This document shows, one piece after another, positions 11,872 through 22,052 of a stretch of 64,000 nt of DNA; within the stretch, counting starts at the first letter, position 1; each line of letters opens with the position of its first letter. Source of the DNA: Paracoccus sp. TOH (lineage in GTDB: Bacteria; Pseudomonadota; Alphaproteobacteria; Rhodobacterales; Rhodobacteraceae); contig NZ_CP098360.1 of assembly GCF_030388245.1 (NCBI RefSeq), positions 1,386,501 through 1,450,500 on the forward strand. The letters run 5' to 3'. A program made the translations under genes and the position numbers. The notes under the pieces are model-generated. The model did no database searches. It was not told the origin of the DNA and worked only from the letters and a program-made list of their open reading frames with translations.

Positions 11872-14415
11872 ATGGCGACCATTAACGGAACCGACGCGGC
11901 GGATACCCTTGTGGGAACCGCGGATGCCGATGTCATAAATGCACTCGGCGGCAACGACACCATCACCGGCGGCAGCGGCAACGACACCATCACCGGCGGT
12001 AGCGGCAACGACACCATGCATGGCGGTTCTGGCAACGACACCTTCTATATCGTCGGCAGCGATTTCGGCCAGGACGTCTTTGACGGCGGCGACGGTGACG
12101 ACCGCATCCGGCTGAGCGGCGATGTCACCGTCTCCAGCCTGCTCTTGAACGGCAACCATCTGACCAGCATCGAGACGCTGGACTTCTCGATCTACGATAT
12201 CCGCGGCACCGGCGGCAACGATGTCTTCGACATCAGCGGCGTCACCTACACGGTGAGCTACGACTGGATCTATCTTTACGATGGCAACGACAGCTTCATC
12301 GGCTATGCCGGCAGCGACAAGGTCGATGGCGGCTCGGGGGCGGACACACTGAATGGCGGCGCCGACAACGACTATCTGACCGGCGGCGGCGGCAATGACC
12401 GGCTGATCGGCGGCACCGGCGACGATACCTTCTATATCGGCGGCACCGATTTCGGCCACGATGTCTATGACGGCGGCGAAGGCGCGGACCGGATCCGGCT
12501 GACCGGGGACGTGACCGTGGCCAGTCTGCAGCTGACCGCCGCCAACGTGATCGGCACCGAGACGCTGGATTTCTCGATCTACGACATCCGCGGCACCGGC
12601 GGCAACGATGCCTTCGATATCAGCGGCATCACCTACACCGTCAGCTATGACTGGATCCATCTGTCGGACGGCAACGACAGCTTCATCGGCTATGCCGGCA
12701 GCGACGAGGCCGATGGCGGCTCGGGGGCGGATACGCTGAATGGCGGGGCCGGCAGCGACTATCTGACCGGCGGCGGCGGCAATGACCGGCTGATCGGCGG
12801 CACCGGCGACGACACCTTCTATATCGGCGGCACCGATTTCGGGCTGGATGTCTATAATGGCGGCGAAGGCGCAGACCGGATCCGGATGACCGGCGATATC
12901 ACCGTCTCGCGCCTGCAGCTGACCGCCGCCAACGTGATCGGCACCGAGACGCTGGATTTTTCGATCTACGACATCCAGGGCACTGGCGGCAACGATGTCT
13001 TCAATATCAGCGGCATCACCTACACCGTCAGCTACGACTGGATCCATCTGTCGGACGGCAACGACAGTTTCGTCGGCTATGCCGGCAGCGACGAGGTCAA
13101 TGGCGGCTCGGGGGCGGATACGCTGAATGGCGGCGCCGGCAGCGACTACCTGACCGGCGGCACCGGCAATGACCGGCTGATCGGCGGCACCGGCGACGAC
13201 ACTTTCTATATCGGCGGCACCGATTTCGGGCAGGACGTCTATGATGGCGGCGCCGGCGCCGACCGGATCCGGCTGACCAGCGACGTGACCGTGGCCCGGC
13301 TGACCCTGACCGCCGCCCAGGTGATCGGCACCGAGACGCTGGACTTCTCGATCTACGATATCGCAGGCACCGGCGGCAACGATGTCTTCGACATCAGCGG
13401 CATCCGCCAGACCGTCAGCTATGACACGATCTATCTGCAGGACGGCAACGACATCTTCGTCGGCTATGCGGGCAGCGATTATGTCGATGCCGGGGCCGGG
13501 CGTGACCTGCTGTTCGGCGGTGCCGGCAACGACCGGCTGGACGGCGGCGCCGGCATCGACCTGGTCGGCTATGGCGCGGCCGGCGGCGGCGTGCGGGTGA
13601 ACCTGTCGCTGACCTCGGCCCAGGTCATTGGCGGCGGGCAGGGCACCGATACGCTGACGAATATCGAGAACGTCAACGGCTCGCGCTTTGCCGATGCGAT
13701 CACCGGCAGCGTGGCGGGCAACGTGCTGAACGGCGCTGCCGGCAACGACGTGCTCAACGGGCTGGGCGGCCATGACCAGCTGTTCGGCGGCCTTGGCAAC
13801 GACCTGATGAACGGCGGGGTCGGCAACGACCGGCTGGACGGCGGCGCCGGTTTCGATACCGCCGGCTATGGCAATGCCACCGGCGGCATCCGCGTCGACC
13901 TGCGGCTGACCACGGCCCAGGCGATCGGCGGCGGCCATGGCAGCGACCTGCTGCTGGGGATCGAGGCGGTGAACGGCTCGAATTACGGCGACCGGCTGGT
14001 CGGCAATGGCGTGAACAACCGGCTGAACGGCGGCGGCGGCCATGACCGGCTGGAGGGCTTGGGGGGCAACGACGTGCTGCAGGGCGGCGCCGGCAGCGAC
14101 ACGCTTTTCGGCGGTGTCGGCAATGACGTGGTGACCGGCGGCACCGGCAACGATTTCATGGCCGGCGGCGCCGGGGCGGACGCTTTCGTCTTCGCGGTCG
14201 GCAACGGCGTCGACCGGATCACCGACTGGCAGGACGGGCTGGACCGGATCCGCATCGTCTCGGGCAACTGGCAGGGCCAGCGCTACGACGGTTTCGACGA
14301 CCTGACCGTCACCCAGGCGGGCGGCAATGCCGTGGTCAGCTTCGGCGGCACCTCGATCACCCTGGCCGGGGTGCAGGCGGGGGCGCTGAACGCTTCGGAC
14401 TTCGTCTTCATCTAA
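11872..14415 (+). CDS. RTX-type calcium-binding repeat protein, likely type I secreted
   Basis: This 847-residue protein is built from GGxGxD nonapeptide repeats (GGSGNDTI, GGTGDDTF, GGAGNDRL and many more), which bind calcium after export. Residues of the N-terminal half form four near-identical 129-residue modules, each with RTX turns followed by a TLDFSIYDI-type beta segment. The C-terminus ends ITLAGVQAGALNASDFVFI, the uncleaved type I secretion signal style; there is no N-terminal signal peptide. No protease or lipase domain is visible, so it may be an adhesin or surface-layer protein. The ATG at 11872 has a GAGAG site; no secretion genes adjoin it. Confidence 0.85.
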   Translation: MATINGTDAADTLVGTADADVINALGGNDTITGGSGNDTITGGSGNDTMHGGSGNDTFYIVGSDFGQDVFDGGDGDDRIRLSGDVTVSSLLLNGNHLTSIETLDFSIYDIRGTGGNDVFDISGVTYTVSYDWIYLYDGNDSFIGYAGSDKVDGGSGADTLNGGADNDYLTGGGGNDRLIGGTGDDTFYIGGTDFGHDVYDGGEGADRIRLTGDVTVASLQLTAANVIGTETLDFSIYDIRGTGGNDAFDISGITYTVSYDWIHLSDGNDSFIGYAGSDEADGGSGADTLNGGAGSDYLTGGGGNDRLIGGTGDDTFYIGGTDFGLDVYNGGEGADRIRMTGDITVSRLQLTAANVIGTETLDFSIYDIQGTGGNDVFNISGITYTVSYDWIHLSDGNDSFVGYAGSDEVNGGSGADTLNGGAGSDYLTGGTGNDRLIGGTGDDTFYIGGTDFGQDVYDGGAGADRIRLTSDVTVARLTLTAAQVIGTETLDFSIYDIAGTGGNDVFDISGIRQTVSYDTIYLQDGNDIFVGYAGSDYVDAGAGRDLLFGGAGNDRLDGGAGIDLVGYGAAGGGVRVNLSLTSAQVIGGGQGTDTLTNIENVNGSRFADAITGSVAGNVLNGAAGNDVLNGLGGHDQLFGGLGNDLMNGGVGNDRLDGGAGFDTAGYGNATGGIRVDLRLTTAQAIGGGHGSDLLLGIEAVNGSNYGDRLVGNGVNNRLNGGGGHDRLEGLGGNDVLQGGAGSDTLFGGVGNDVVTGGTGNDFMAGGAGADAFVFAVGNGVDRITDWQDGLDRIRIVSGNWQGQRYDGFDDLTVTQAGGNAVVSFGGTSITLAGVQAGALNASDFVFI
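12043..13590 (+). repeat. Four tandem 387-bp repeats within the RTX gene
   Basis: The codons for the FYI-G motif recur at 12043, 12430, 12817 and 13204, an exact 387-bp (129-codon) period. Copies two and three are closest; copy four is more diverged at its end. The exact period and high identity point to duplication by recombination, and copy number may vary between strains. Confidence 0.9.
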
Positions 14416-14430
14416 GGCGAGCGCGCAAGA

Positions 14431-14460
14431 AAAAACCCCGCGGGCGCGACCCGCGGGGTT
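14431..14460 (-). terminator. Strong terminator of mdh, also facing the RTX gene
   Basis: A perfect 11-bp stem, AACCCCGCGGG with CCCGCGGGGTT, encloses CGCGA. On the minus strand it is followed by TTTTTTCTT, a textbook intrinsic terminator for mdh. On the plus strand it lies just past the RTX stop and may end that transcript too. Confidence 0.9.
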
Positions 14461-14482
14461 GTCCGTTCCGGTGCGGTCCGGC

Positions 14483-15463
<981 letters not shown>

Positions 15464-15543
15464 TCATGGTTCGGGCGGTGGCCTAGTCCCTTGGAATGGG
15501 AATCGCAAGCCTTGCCTGCGGCGCGACGGATGAAATCGCCCCA

Positions 15544-15558
15544 TGTCAAGCGCTAACA
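15544..15558. promoter_or_regulatory. LacI-type palindrome between mdh and the permease gene
   Basis: TGTCAAGCGCTAACA has the central AGCGCT and TGT/ACA ends of LacI-family operators. It lies 99 bp upstream of mdh and 75 bp upstream of the divergent permease gene. From memory, the alphaproteobacterial central-carbon regulator CceR uses a site of this kind and controls TCA genes; this is an unverified suggestion. Confidence 0.4.
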
Positions 15559-15632
15559 GGCAGACCCCTCCTGCGTTGCGGAGCCGCCCGCCCTGGCTTA
15601 CTGCTGCGTGCAAAGGCCGAAGGAGCGCGCGC

Positions 15633-16367
15633 ATGGACATGCTGGGCTGGGTGCTGGCGGTGGTCGCCGCCTTTTCCATCGGGCTGGCCAAGGGGGGGCT
15701 GTCCATGGTCGGCACCATCTCGGTGCCGCTGATGGCGCTGGTCATGTCGCCGGTGCAGGCGGCGGGGATCCTGCTGCCGGTCTATATCGTTTCGGATATC
15801 GGCGGGCTGATCGCCTTCCGGCGCGATTTCGACGCCCGGGTGCTGCGGACCGTGGTGCCGGGGGCGATCACCGGCATCGGGCTGGGCTGGGCCACCGCGC
15901 GTCACGTCAACGATGCGCAGGTCGGGCTGATCGTCGGGGTGATCGGCCTGGCTTTCGCGTTGAACGCCTTGCTGCGCAGCCATGTGAACGGCAGCGCCCG
16001 GCCGCCGCGCTGGGGGGCGGGCAGTCTTTGGGGCGTGGTCTCGGGCTATACCAGCTTCGTGTCGCATTCCGGGGCGGCGCCCTATCAGGTCTATGCCCAA
16101 CCGCTGCGCATGACGCCGATGACCTATGCCGGGACCACGACCATCTTCTTTGCCATCTGCAATGCGGTGAAGCTGATTCCCTATGCGATGCTGGGCCAGC
16201 TTTCGGCGCATAACCTGGCGGTGGCGGCGGTGCTGATGCTGCCCGGCGTGCTGGGGGTGCTGGCCGGGCTGTGGCTGGTCAGGCGCATGTCGCCGCGCGT
16301 CTTCTACGGCTTCATCACCTGGGCGCTGATGCTGGTTTCGGCCAAGCTGATCTGGGACGGGATCTGA
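15633..16367 (+). CDS. TSUP (TauE/SafE) family membrane permease
   Basis: This 244-residue inner-membrane protein has about seven to eight hydrophobic segments and the family start LAVVAAFSIGLAKGGLSMVG, with the conserved glycine/lysine-rich loop after the first helix, and a second repeat GVVSGYTSFVSHSGAAPYQVY. TSUP proteins move sulfite, sulfoacetate or other organosulfonates and anions. The ATG at 15633 has AAGGAG upstream. It runs in the same direction as the malyl-CoA thioesterase gene; substrate unknown. Confidence 0.85.
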   Translation: MDMLGWVLAVVAAFSIGLAKGGLSMVGTISVPLMALVMSPVQAAGILLPVYIVSDIGGLIAFRRDFDARVLRTVVPGAITGIGLGWATARHVNDAQVGLIVGVIGLAFALNALLRSHVNGSARPPRWGAGSLWGVVSGYTSFVSHSGAAPYQVYAQPLRMTPMTYAGTTTIFFAICNAVKLIPYAMLGQLSAHNLAVAAVLMLPGVLGVLAGLWLVRRMSPRVFYGFITWALMLVSAKLIWDGI

Positions 16368-16447
16368 TGCCGCAGCGCGGCAAATGAGTGCTTGCGATTC
16401 GGGTCGTTTCCGGGCAGTTTCGCGCAAGATTATTACGCGAGGCCCCG

Positions 16448-17287
16448 ATGACCCGTCCCTACCGCTCCGTCCTCTATATTCCGGCCGCCAATCCGCGGGC
16501 CATGGAAAAGGCCCAGACGCTGGCGGCCGATGCGATCATCTTCGATCTCGAGGACGCGGTGGCGCCGTCGGGAAAGCTCGCCGCGCGTGAGCTTCTGGCC
16601 AAGGCGCTGCTGGCCGATTACGGCGGCCGGGCCCGGATCGTGCGTATCAATGGCCTGGACACCGAATGGGGCGAGGGCGATGCCCGCGCCTTTGCCGCCG
16701 GCGCCGATGCGGTGCTGGTGCCCAAGGTCAGCCGCGGCGCCGATCTGGACCGGGTGGCGGCGCTGGTGCCCGATACGCCGCTTTGGGCGATGATGGAGAC
16801 GGCGGCAGGGATGCTCAACGCCGCCGAGATCGCCGCGCATCCGCGCCTGCAGGGCATGGTCATGGGCACCAATGACCTGGCCAAGGAACTGAACAGCCGC
16901 TTCCGTGCCGACCGGTTGCCGATGATGCCGGGGCTGGGCCTGTGCCTGCTTGCAGCGCGGGCGCATGGCCGGGTGATCGTCGACGGCGTCTTCAACGCCT
17001 TCAAGGACGAGGATGGCCTGCGCGCCGAATGCGAACAGGGCCGCGACATGGGTTTCGACGGCAAGACGCTGATCCACCCGGCGCAGCTGGCCATCGCCAA
17101 CGAGGTTTTCGCGCCCTCGGCCTCGGAGGTGGCACTGGCCCGCCGTCAGATCGAGGCCTTCGACGAGGCCAGCGGGCAGGGCAGGGGCGTCGCGGTGGTG
17201 GACGGCAAGATCGTCGAGAACCTGCATGTCGAGACGGCGCGGGCCACATTGGCCAAGGCGGCGGCGATTGCCGAACTGGCAGGGTGA
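16448..17287 (+). CDS. mcl2: (3S)-malyl-CoA thioesterase, HpcH/HpaI (citrate lyase beta-like) family
   Basis: This 279-residue TIM-barrel protein begins RPYRSVLYIPAANPRAMEKA and has IIFDLEDAVAP and VPKVSRGADL, typical of CitE-like enzymes that need magnesium. By its place next to mesaconyl-CoA hydratase, NnrU-like and DUF1737 genes, it matches Mcl2, the (3S)-malyl-CoA thioesterase that ends the ethylmalonyl-CoA pathway by releasing malate. A malyl-CoA/citramalyl-CoA lyase activity cannot be ruled out from sequence. The ATG at 16448 has GAGG upstream. Confidence 0.8.
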   Translation: MTRPYRSVLYIPAANPRAMEKAQTLAADAIIFDLEDAVAPSGKLAARELLAKALLADYGGRARIVRINGLDTEWGEGDARAFAAGADAVLVPKVSRGADLDRVAALVPDTPLWAMMETAAGMLNAAEIAAHPRLQGMVMGTNDLAKELNSRFRADRLPMMPGLGLCLLAARAHGRVIVDGVFNAFKDEDGLRAECEQGRDMGFDGKTLIHPAQLAIANEVFAPSASEVALARRQIEAFDEASGQGRGVAVVDGKIVENLHVETARATLAKAAAIAELAG

Positions 17288-17332
17288 TGGCAAAGTAAAG
17301 GCCATTAACATCCAGCGGAAAGGAATAGCCAG

Positions 17333-17875
17333 ATGTTGATCCTGATCCTTGGCCTCGCCCTGTGGTGGGGTGCGCATCTGCTCAAGCGCCTGGCGCCGCA
17401 AGCCCGCGCCCGGCTGGGCCGTGGCGGCGTCGCGGGGCTGCTGCTGCTGTCGGTGGTGCTGATGGTGGTCGGCTATCGCATGACCGACGGGCCCTATTGG
17501 TGGGGTGCCTCGGCGCCGCTCAAGGGCGTCAACAACCTGCTGGTGCTGGCGGCGTTTTACCTGTTCGCCGCCAACGGCATGAAGACCCGCATCACCCGCC
17601 GCCTGCGGCATCCGCAACTGACCGGCTTCGCGCTCTGGGCCTTTGCGCATCTCGTGCCGAACGGCGACCTGCCCAGCTTCGTGCTGTTCGGCGGCCTGCT
17701 GCTTTGGGCGCTGGTCGAGATGGCGGTCATCAACCGCGCCGAGCCGCGCTGGACCCCGCCCGCCGGACCGTTCCCGGTCCGCAAGGAGGCGATGGCGGTG
17801 GTCGGCGCGCTGGTCGTCATGCTGGTCGTGGGGCTGATTCACGCCTGGCTGGGCTATAATCCCTTTGGAGGCTGA
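17333..17875 (+). CDS. NnrU-family membrane protein
   Basis: This 180-residue protein has five to six hydrophobic helices, with the early WWGAHLLKRL, the conserved GPYWWGAS loop and HLVPNGDLPSFVLFGGLLLWAL. NnrU-like proteins occur near nitric-oxide/nitrite reduction genes in some rhizobia and rhodobacters, but the function is not established; here it sits among ethylmalonyl-CoA genes. Its stop lies one base before the DUF1737 start. Confidence 0.82.
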   Translation: MLILILGLALWWGAHLLKRLAPQARARLGRGGVAGLLLLSVVLMVVGYRMTDGPYWWGASAPLKGVNNLLVLAAFYLFAANGMKTRITRRLRHPQLTGFALWAFAHLVPNGDLPSFVLFGGLLLWALVEMAVINRAEPRWTPPAGPFPVRKEAMAVVGALVVMLVVGLIHAWLGYNPFGG

Positions 17876-17876
17876 C

Positions 17877-18083
17877 ATGCCGAAGATCTATCGCCTGCTG
17901 ACCGAGGACGACACCTCGGCCTTCTGCCACAAGGTCAGCGAGGCGCTGGCGAAAGGCTGGGCGCTGCATGGCGCCCCGGCCTATGCCTTCGACGCGGCGC
18001 GCGGCGTGATGCGCTGCGCCCAGGCCGTCACCAAGGAGATCGAGGCCGACTATCACCCCGAGATGAAACTGGGCCAACAGTAA
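17877..18083 (+). CDS. DUF1737 small protein
   Basis: This 68-residue protein begins MPKIYRLLTEDDTSAFCHK and has the W-x-L-H-G core (GWALHGAPAYAFD) of DUF1737, a small domain of unknown function seen alone or with lipid-binding domains. GGAG lies ten bases before the ATG at 17877. It sits between the NnrU-like gene and mesaconyl-CoA hydratase, as recalled for related species. Confidence 0.8.
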   Translation: MPKIYRLLTEDDTSAFCHKVSEALAKGWALHGAPAYAFDAARGVMRCAQAVTKEIEADYHPEMKLGQQ

Positions 18084-18092
18084 GGGACCGTC

Positions 18093-19127
18093 ATGAGCAA
18101 GACCAATCCGGGCCGCTTCTTCGAGGATTACCACATCGGCCAGGTGATCCGCCATGCCGTCCCCCGCACCGTGGCCGAGGGCGAGCGCGCGCTGTACCAC
18201 GCGCTCTATCCGGCGCGGCACGCGCTTTATTCCTCGGACGAGTTCGCGGCGGCCTCGGGGCTGGAGGGCAGCCCGATGGACGACCTGATCGCTTTTCACA
18301 TCGTCTTCGGCAAGACGGTGCCGGATATCAGCCTGAACGCCATCGCCAATCTGGGCTATGCCGAGGGCCGCTGGCTGAAGCCGGTCTGGCCGGGCGATAC
18401 GCTGCGTTCGGAATCCGAGGTGATCGGCCTGCGCGAGAACTCGAACGGCAAGTCCGGCGTGGTCTATGTGCGCACGCGCGGGCTGAACCAGCTCGACGAG
18501 GTGGTGCTGGAATATGTGCGCTGGGTCATGGTGCGCAAGCGCGACGCCGCCGCCCCGGCGCCCGAGCCGGTGGTGCCGGAGCTGGCGAAGGCGGTCGCGC
18601 CCGCCGATCTGGTGGTGCCCGAGGGCATGGATTTCGCCCAATACGATTTCGATCTGGCCGGCGAGCCGCATCGCTGGGGCGACTACCAGGTCGGCGAGAT
18701 CATCGACCATGTCGATGGCGTCACCGTCGAGGAGGCCGAACACATGCTGGCCACCCGGCTGTGGCAGAACACCGCCAAGGTGCATTTCGACGTGACGGCG
18801 CGCGAGGACGGCAAGCGGCTGATCTATGGCGGCCATGTCATCAGCATGGCCCGCGCGCTCAGCTTCAACGGGCTGGCCAATGCGCAGATGATCGTGGCGC
18901 TGAACGGCGGCGCCCATGCCAATCCCTGCTTTGCCGGCGACACCATCCGCGCCTGGTCCGAGGTGCTGGACAAGGCCGACACCCATGCGCCGGGCATCGG
19001 CGCGATCCGTCTGCGGCTGGTCGCCCACAAGGGCCCGGCCGGTGATCAGGTGCTGAAGACCGGGGACGGCAAATACCCGCCGCAGGTGCTGCTGGACCTG
19101 GATTACTGGGCCCTGATGCCGAAATGA
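18093..19127 (+). CDS. mch: Mesaconyl-CoA hydratase (ethylmalonyl-CoA pathway)
   Basis: This 344-residue protein contains two MaoC-like hot-dog domains: one from GRFFEDYHIGQVIRH and one from HRWGDYQVGEIIDHVDG. It hydrates mesaconyl-C1-CoA to beta-methylmalyl-CoA in the ethylmalonyl-CoA pathway, which lets cells assimilate acetyl-CoA. Length and the double domain match Mch rather than single-domain enoyl-CoA hydratases. It follows mcl2 and precedes sdhCDAB, so an acetate-assimilation step is placed beside TCA genes. Confidence 0.9.
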   Translation: MSKTNPGRFFEDYHIGQVIRHAVPRTVAEGERALYHALYPARHALYSSDEFAAASGLEGSPMDDLIAFHIVFGKTVPDISLNAIANLGYAEGRWLKPVWPGDTLRSESEVIGLRENSNGKSGVVYVRTRGLNQLDEVVLEYVRWVMVRKRDAAAPAPEPVVPELAKAVAPADLVVPEGMDFAQYDFDLAGEPHRWGDYQVGEIIDHVDGVTVEEAEHMLATRLWQNTAKVHFDVTAREDGKRLIYGGHVISMARALSFNGLANAQMIVALNGGAHANPCFAGDTIRAWSEVLDKADTHAPGIGAIRLRLVAHKGPAGDQVLKTGDGKYPPQVLLDLDYWALMPK

Positions 19128-19266
19128 CCGGCCCGCAGCGCCACGTCCGACGGTTGACGAATCGGCCCGCTGCCCGGGCGGAACATGACAGAAACTCTCG
19201 GCCATCCGGGCGGACCGGCCGAGTCCGGCGTGAGACCGGCATCATTTCCGCTGTCGGGAAGGATCG

Positions 19267-19300
19267 TGTGATCACAGCCGGCGTTTGCGTGATCACAAAA
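19267..19300 (+). promoter_or_regulatory. Tandem GTGATCAC palindromes upstream of sdhC
   Basis: TGTGATCACA at 19267-19276 and CGTGATCACA at 19288-19297 are 21 bp apart centre to centre, as at the sucC site, and the proximal copy has the same AAAACCG flank and a nearby TTCCGCA. It lies 145-175 bp before sdhC in a 314-bp gap that holds no other gene I can see. This looks like a shared operator for TCA operons. Confidence 0.65.
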
Positions 19301-19441
19301 CCGGAAAATCTTCCGCATATCCGGCTTCGGTCTGGTTTCCGCCCGTGACAGATGCAACAAGACGGCTAAAAGCAAACCAAATTTCGGCCAGCCCTCGCCG
19401 CCAGCCGTCGCGTGCGGGGCCTGAACGCAGGAGAGCGCATC

Positions 19442-19834
19442 ATGGCTGACGTCAACCGGGGCAACCGGCCACTGTCACCGCATCTGCAGGTCTATCGCCT
19501 GCCACTTGCCGCAATCACCTCGATCATGACCCGCATCACCGGACACGCCCTGGTCGCCGGGATCGTGCTGATCGTCTGGTGGCTGGTCGCCGCCGTGGCC
19601 TCGCCCGGCGCCTTCGCCTGCGCCGACTGGGTGGTGCGGTCCTGGCTCGGCTTCATCATCCTGACCGGCTCGATGTGGGCGCTGTGGTATCACCTGCTCG
19701 CCGGGCTGCGCCATCTGTTCTACGATGCCGGCTACGGGCTCGAGATCCGGCAGGCCGAGCGGTCCAGCCAGGCGCTGATCGCCGGTTCGGTCGTGCTGGC
19801 CGTGCTGACGCTGATCATCTTCTTCGCGTTCTGA
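19442..19834 (+). CDS. sdhC: Succinate dehydrogenase cytochrome b556 subunit
   Basis: This 130-residue membrane anchor has three hydrophobic helices. RPLSPHLQVYRLPL and SIMTRITGHAL form the quinone-site region, and WYHLLAGLRHLFYDAGYGLE carries the HxxxGxRHxxxD signature with the haem b ligand histidine. With SdhD it holds the catalytic subunits at the inner membrane and passes electrons to ubiquinone. AGGAGAG precedes the ATG at 19442. Confidence 0.95.
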   Translation: MADVNRGNRPLSPHLQVYRLPLAAITSIMTRITGHALVAGIVLIVWWLVAAVASPGAFACADWVVRSWLGFIILTGSMWALWYHLLAGLRHLFYDAGYGLEIRQAERSSQALIAGSVVLAVLTLIIFFAF

Positions 19835-19850
19835 GGAAAGGGCAGGGATC

Positions 19851-20240
19851 ATGCGTTACATCACCCCCCGCAAAGCCGCCGAAGGCCTTGGCTCGGCCCA
19901 TGAAGGCACCCAGCATCACTGGGCCATGACCGTCAGCGCCGTGGCGCTGACCGTGCTGACGCCATTGTTCATGATCGTCGTCGCCCGCGCCATCGGCCTG
20001 CCGCACGAGCAGTTCCTGGCCTATTTCGGCCGGCCCTTCCCGGCGCTCATCACCGCGCTGTTCGTGATCGTGGGCATGGTCCACTTCATCAAGGGCACGC
20101 GGATCATGATCGACGACTATTTCCAGGGTGGCACGCGCAAGGCGGCCATCATCTTTTCCGTCATCTTCGGCTGGGCGGTGATCGCCGCCGCCGTCTATGC
20201 GCTGGCCCGGATGGGTCTTGGCGCGATCGTCGTCGTCTGA
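19851..20240 (+). CDS. sdhD: Succinate dehydrogenase membrane anchor subunit
   Basis: This 129-residue protein has three predicted membrane helices. HFIKGTRIMIDDYFQGGTRK includes the conserved histidine and Asp-Tyr near the quinone and haem sites. It follows sdhC by 16 bp and precedes sdhA by 9 bp, in one operon. Confidence 0.93.
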   Translation: MRYITPRKAAEGLGSAHEGTQHHWAMTVSAVALTVLTPLFMIVVARAIGLPHEQFLAYFGRPFPALITALFVIVGMVHFIKGTRIMIDDYFQGGTRKAAIIFSVIFGWAVIAAAVYALARMGLGAIVVV

Positions 20241-20249
20241 GGTTCCGCC

Positions 20250-22052
20250 ATGGCTGCTTACAAATACGAAACGCACGAATACGATGTCGTGGTCGTCGGA
20301 GCCGGCGGCGCGGGCCTGCGCGCGACGCTGGGCATGGCCGAACAGGGGTTGCGCACCGCCTGCGTGACCAAGGTGTTCCCGACCCGCTCGCACACGGTCG
20401 CGGCGCAGGGCGGCATCGCCGCCAGCCTGTCGAACATGGGCCCCGACAACTGGCAGTGGCACATGTATGACACCGTCAAGGGCTCGGACTGGCTGGGCGA
20501 CACCGACGCCATGGAATATCTGGCGCGCGAGGCCCCGAAGGCGGTCTACGAGCTGGAGCATTACGGCGTGCCGTTCAGCCGCACCGAGGAGGGCAAGATC
20601 TATCAGCGTCCCTTCGGCGGCCACACCACCGAATTCGGCGAAGGCCCGCCGGTGCAGCGCACCTGCGCCGCCGCCGACCGCACCGGCCACGCCATCCTGC
20701 ACACGCTCTATGGCCAGTCTCTGAAGGAAAAGGCCGAGTTCTTCATCGAATATTTCGCCCTCGACCTGATCATCACCGACGGCGCCTGCACCGGCGTGGT
20801 GTGCTGGAAGCTGGACGACGGCACCATCCATGTCTTCAACGCCAAGATGGTGGTGCTGGCGACCGGCGGCTATGGCCGCGCCTATTTCAGCGCCACCTCG
20901 GCCCATACCTGCACCGGCGACGGCGGCGGCATGGTGGCGCGCGCCGGCCTGCCGCTTCAGGACATGGAATTCGTGCAGTTCCACCCGACCGGCATCTACG
21001 GCTCGGGCTGCCTGATCACCGAGGGCGCGCGCGGCGAAGGCGGCTACCTGACCAACTCGGAAGGCGAGCGGTTCATGGAACGCTATGCCCCGACCTACAA
21101 AGATCTGGCGTCCCGCGACGTGGTCAGCCGCTGCATCACCATCGAGATCCGCGAAGGGCGCGGCGTCGGCCCGCACAAGGATCACATGTTCCTGAACCTG
21201 ATGCACCTGCCGCCGGAAAGCCTGGCCGAACGGCTGCCGGGCATCAGCGAATCGGCGAAGATCTTCGCCGGCGTCGATGTCACGCGCGAGCCGATCCCGA
21301 TCCTGCCGACCGTGCATTACAACATGGGCGGCATCCCCACCAACTATTGGGGCGAGGTGCTGAACCCGACCGAGGAGAGCCCCGACGCGGTGTTCCCCGG
21401 CCTGATGGCGGTGGGCGAGGCCGGCTGCGCCTCGGTCCATGGCGCGAACCGGCTGGGCTCGAACTCGCTGATCGACCTGGTGGTCTTCGGCCGCGCCGCG
21501 GCGATCCGCGCCGGCCAGGTGATCGACCGCAAGGCGGCGATCCCCTCGACCAACAAGGAACAGGTGGACAAGGCGCTGGACCGCTTCGACAGCATCCGCA
21601 ACGCCAATGGCGCGGTGCCGACGGCCGAGCTGCGGCTGGAGATGCAGCGCACCATGCAGGCCGACGCCGCGGTGTTCCGCACCGACAAGACCCTGGCCGA
21701 GGGCGTCGAGAAGATGACGCGCATCGCCGCCAAGATGGACGATCTCAAGGTCACCGACCGCAGCCTGATCTGGAACAGCGACCTGATGGAATCGCTGGAA
21801 CTGACCAACCTGATGCCCAACGCGCTGGCCACCATCGTCGGCGCCGAGGCGCGCAAGGAAAGCCGCGGCGCCCATGCCCACGAGGACTGGCCCGAGCGGG
21901 ATGATGCCAACTGGCGCAAGCACTCGCTTGCCTGGGTCGAAGGCAACGATGTTAAACTGGCCTATCGGCCCGTTCATCTTGAACCCCTGACGACCCAGGA
22001 CGAGGGCGGGATCGACCTGAAAAAGATCGCACCCAAAGCGAGGGTTTATTGA
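20250..22052 (+). CDS. sdhA: Succinate dehydrogenase flavoprotein subunit
   Basis: This 600-residue subunit oxidises succinate to fumarate. It has the FAD-binding [29 protein letters not shown] with the histidine that binds FAD covalently, [25 protein letters not shown] of the active site, and the C-terminal [18 protein letters not shown]. Its stop overlaps the next start by one base (TGATG), tying in an inserted lipoprotein gene before sdhB. Confidence 0.97.
   Translation: MAAYKYETHEYDVVVVGAGGAGLRATLGMAEQGLRTACVTKVFPTRSHTVAAQGGIAASLSNMGPDNWQWHMYDTVKGSDWLGDTDAMEYLAREAPKAVYELEHYGVPFSRTEEGKIYQRPFGGHTTEFGEGPPVQRTCAAADRTGHAILHTLYGQSLKEKAEFFIEYFALDLIITDGACTGVVCWKLDDGTIHVFNAKMVVLATGGYGRAYFSATSAHTCTGDGGGMVARAGLPLQDMEFVQFHPTGIYGSGCLITEGARGEGGYLTNSEGERFMERYAPTYKDLASRDVVSRCITIEIREGRGVGPHKDHMFLNLMHLPPESLAERLPGISESAKIFAGVDVTREPIPILPTVHYNMGGIPTNYWGEVLNPTEESPDAVFPGLMAVGEAGCASVHGANRLGSNSLIDLVVFGRAAAIRAGQVIDRKAAIPSTNKEQVDKALDRFDSIRNANGAVPTAELRLEMQRTMQADAAVFRTDKTLAEGVEKMTRIAAKMDDLKVTDRSLIWNSDLMESLELTNLMPNALATIVGAEARKESRGAHAHEDWPERDDANWRKHSLAWVEGNDVKLAYRPVHLEPLTTQDEGGIDLKKIAPKARVY

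Noticed and set aside
11593..14043. An 816-codon open frame on the minus strand opposite the RTX gene
   Set aside because: It mirrors the tandem RTX repeats and has no plausible fold. The plus-strand frame has the RTX signature.
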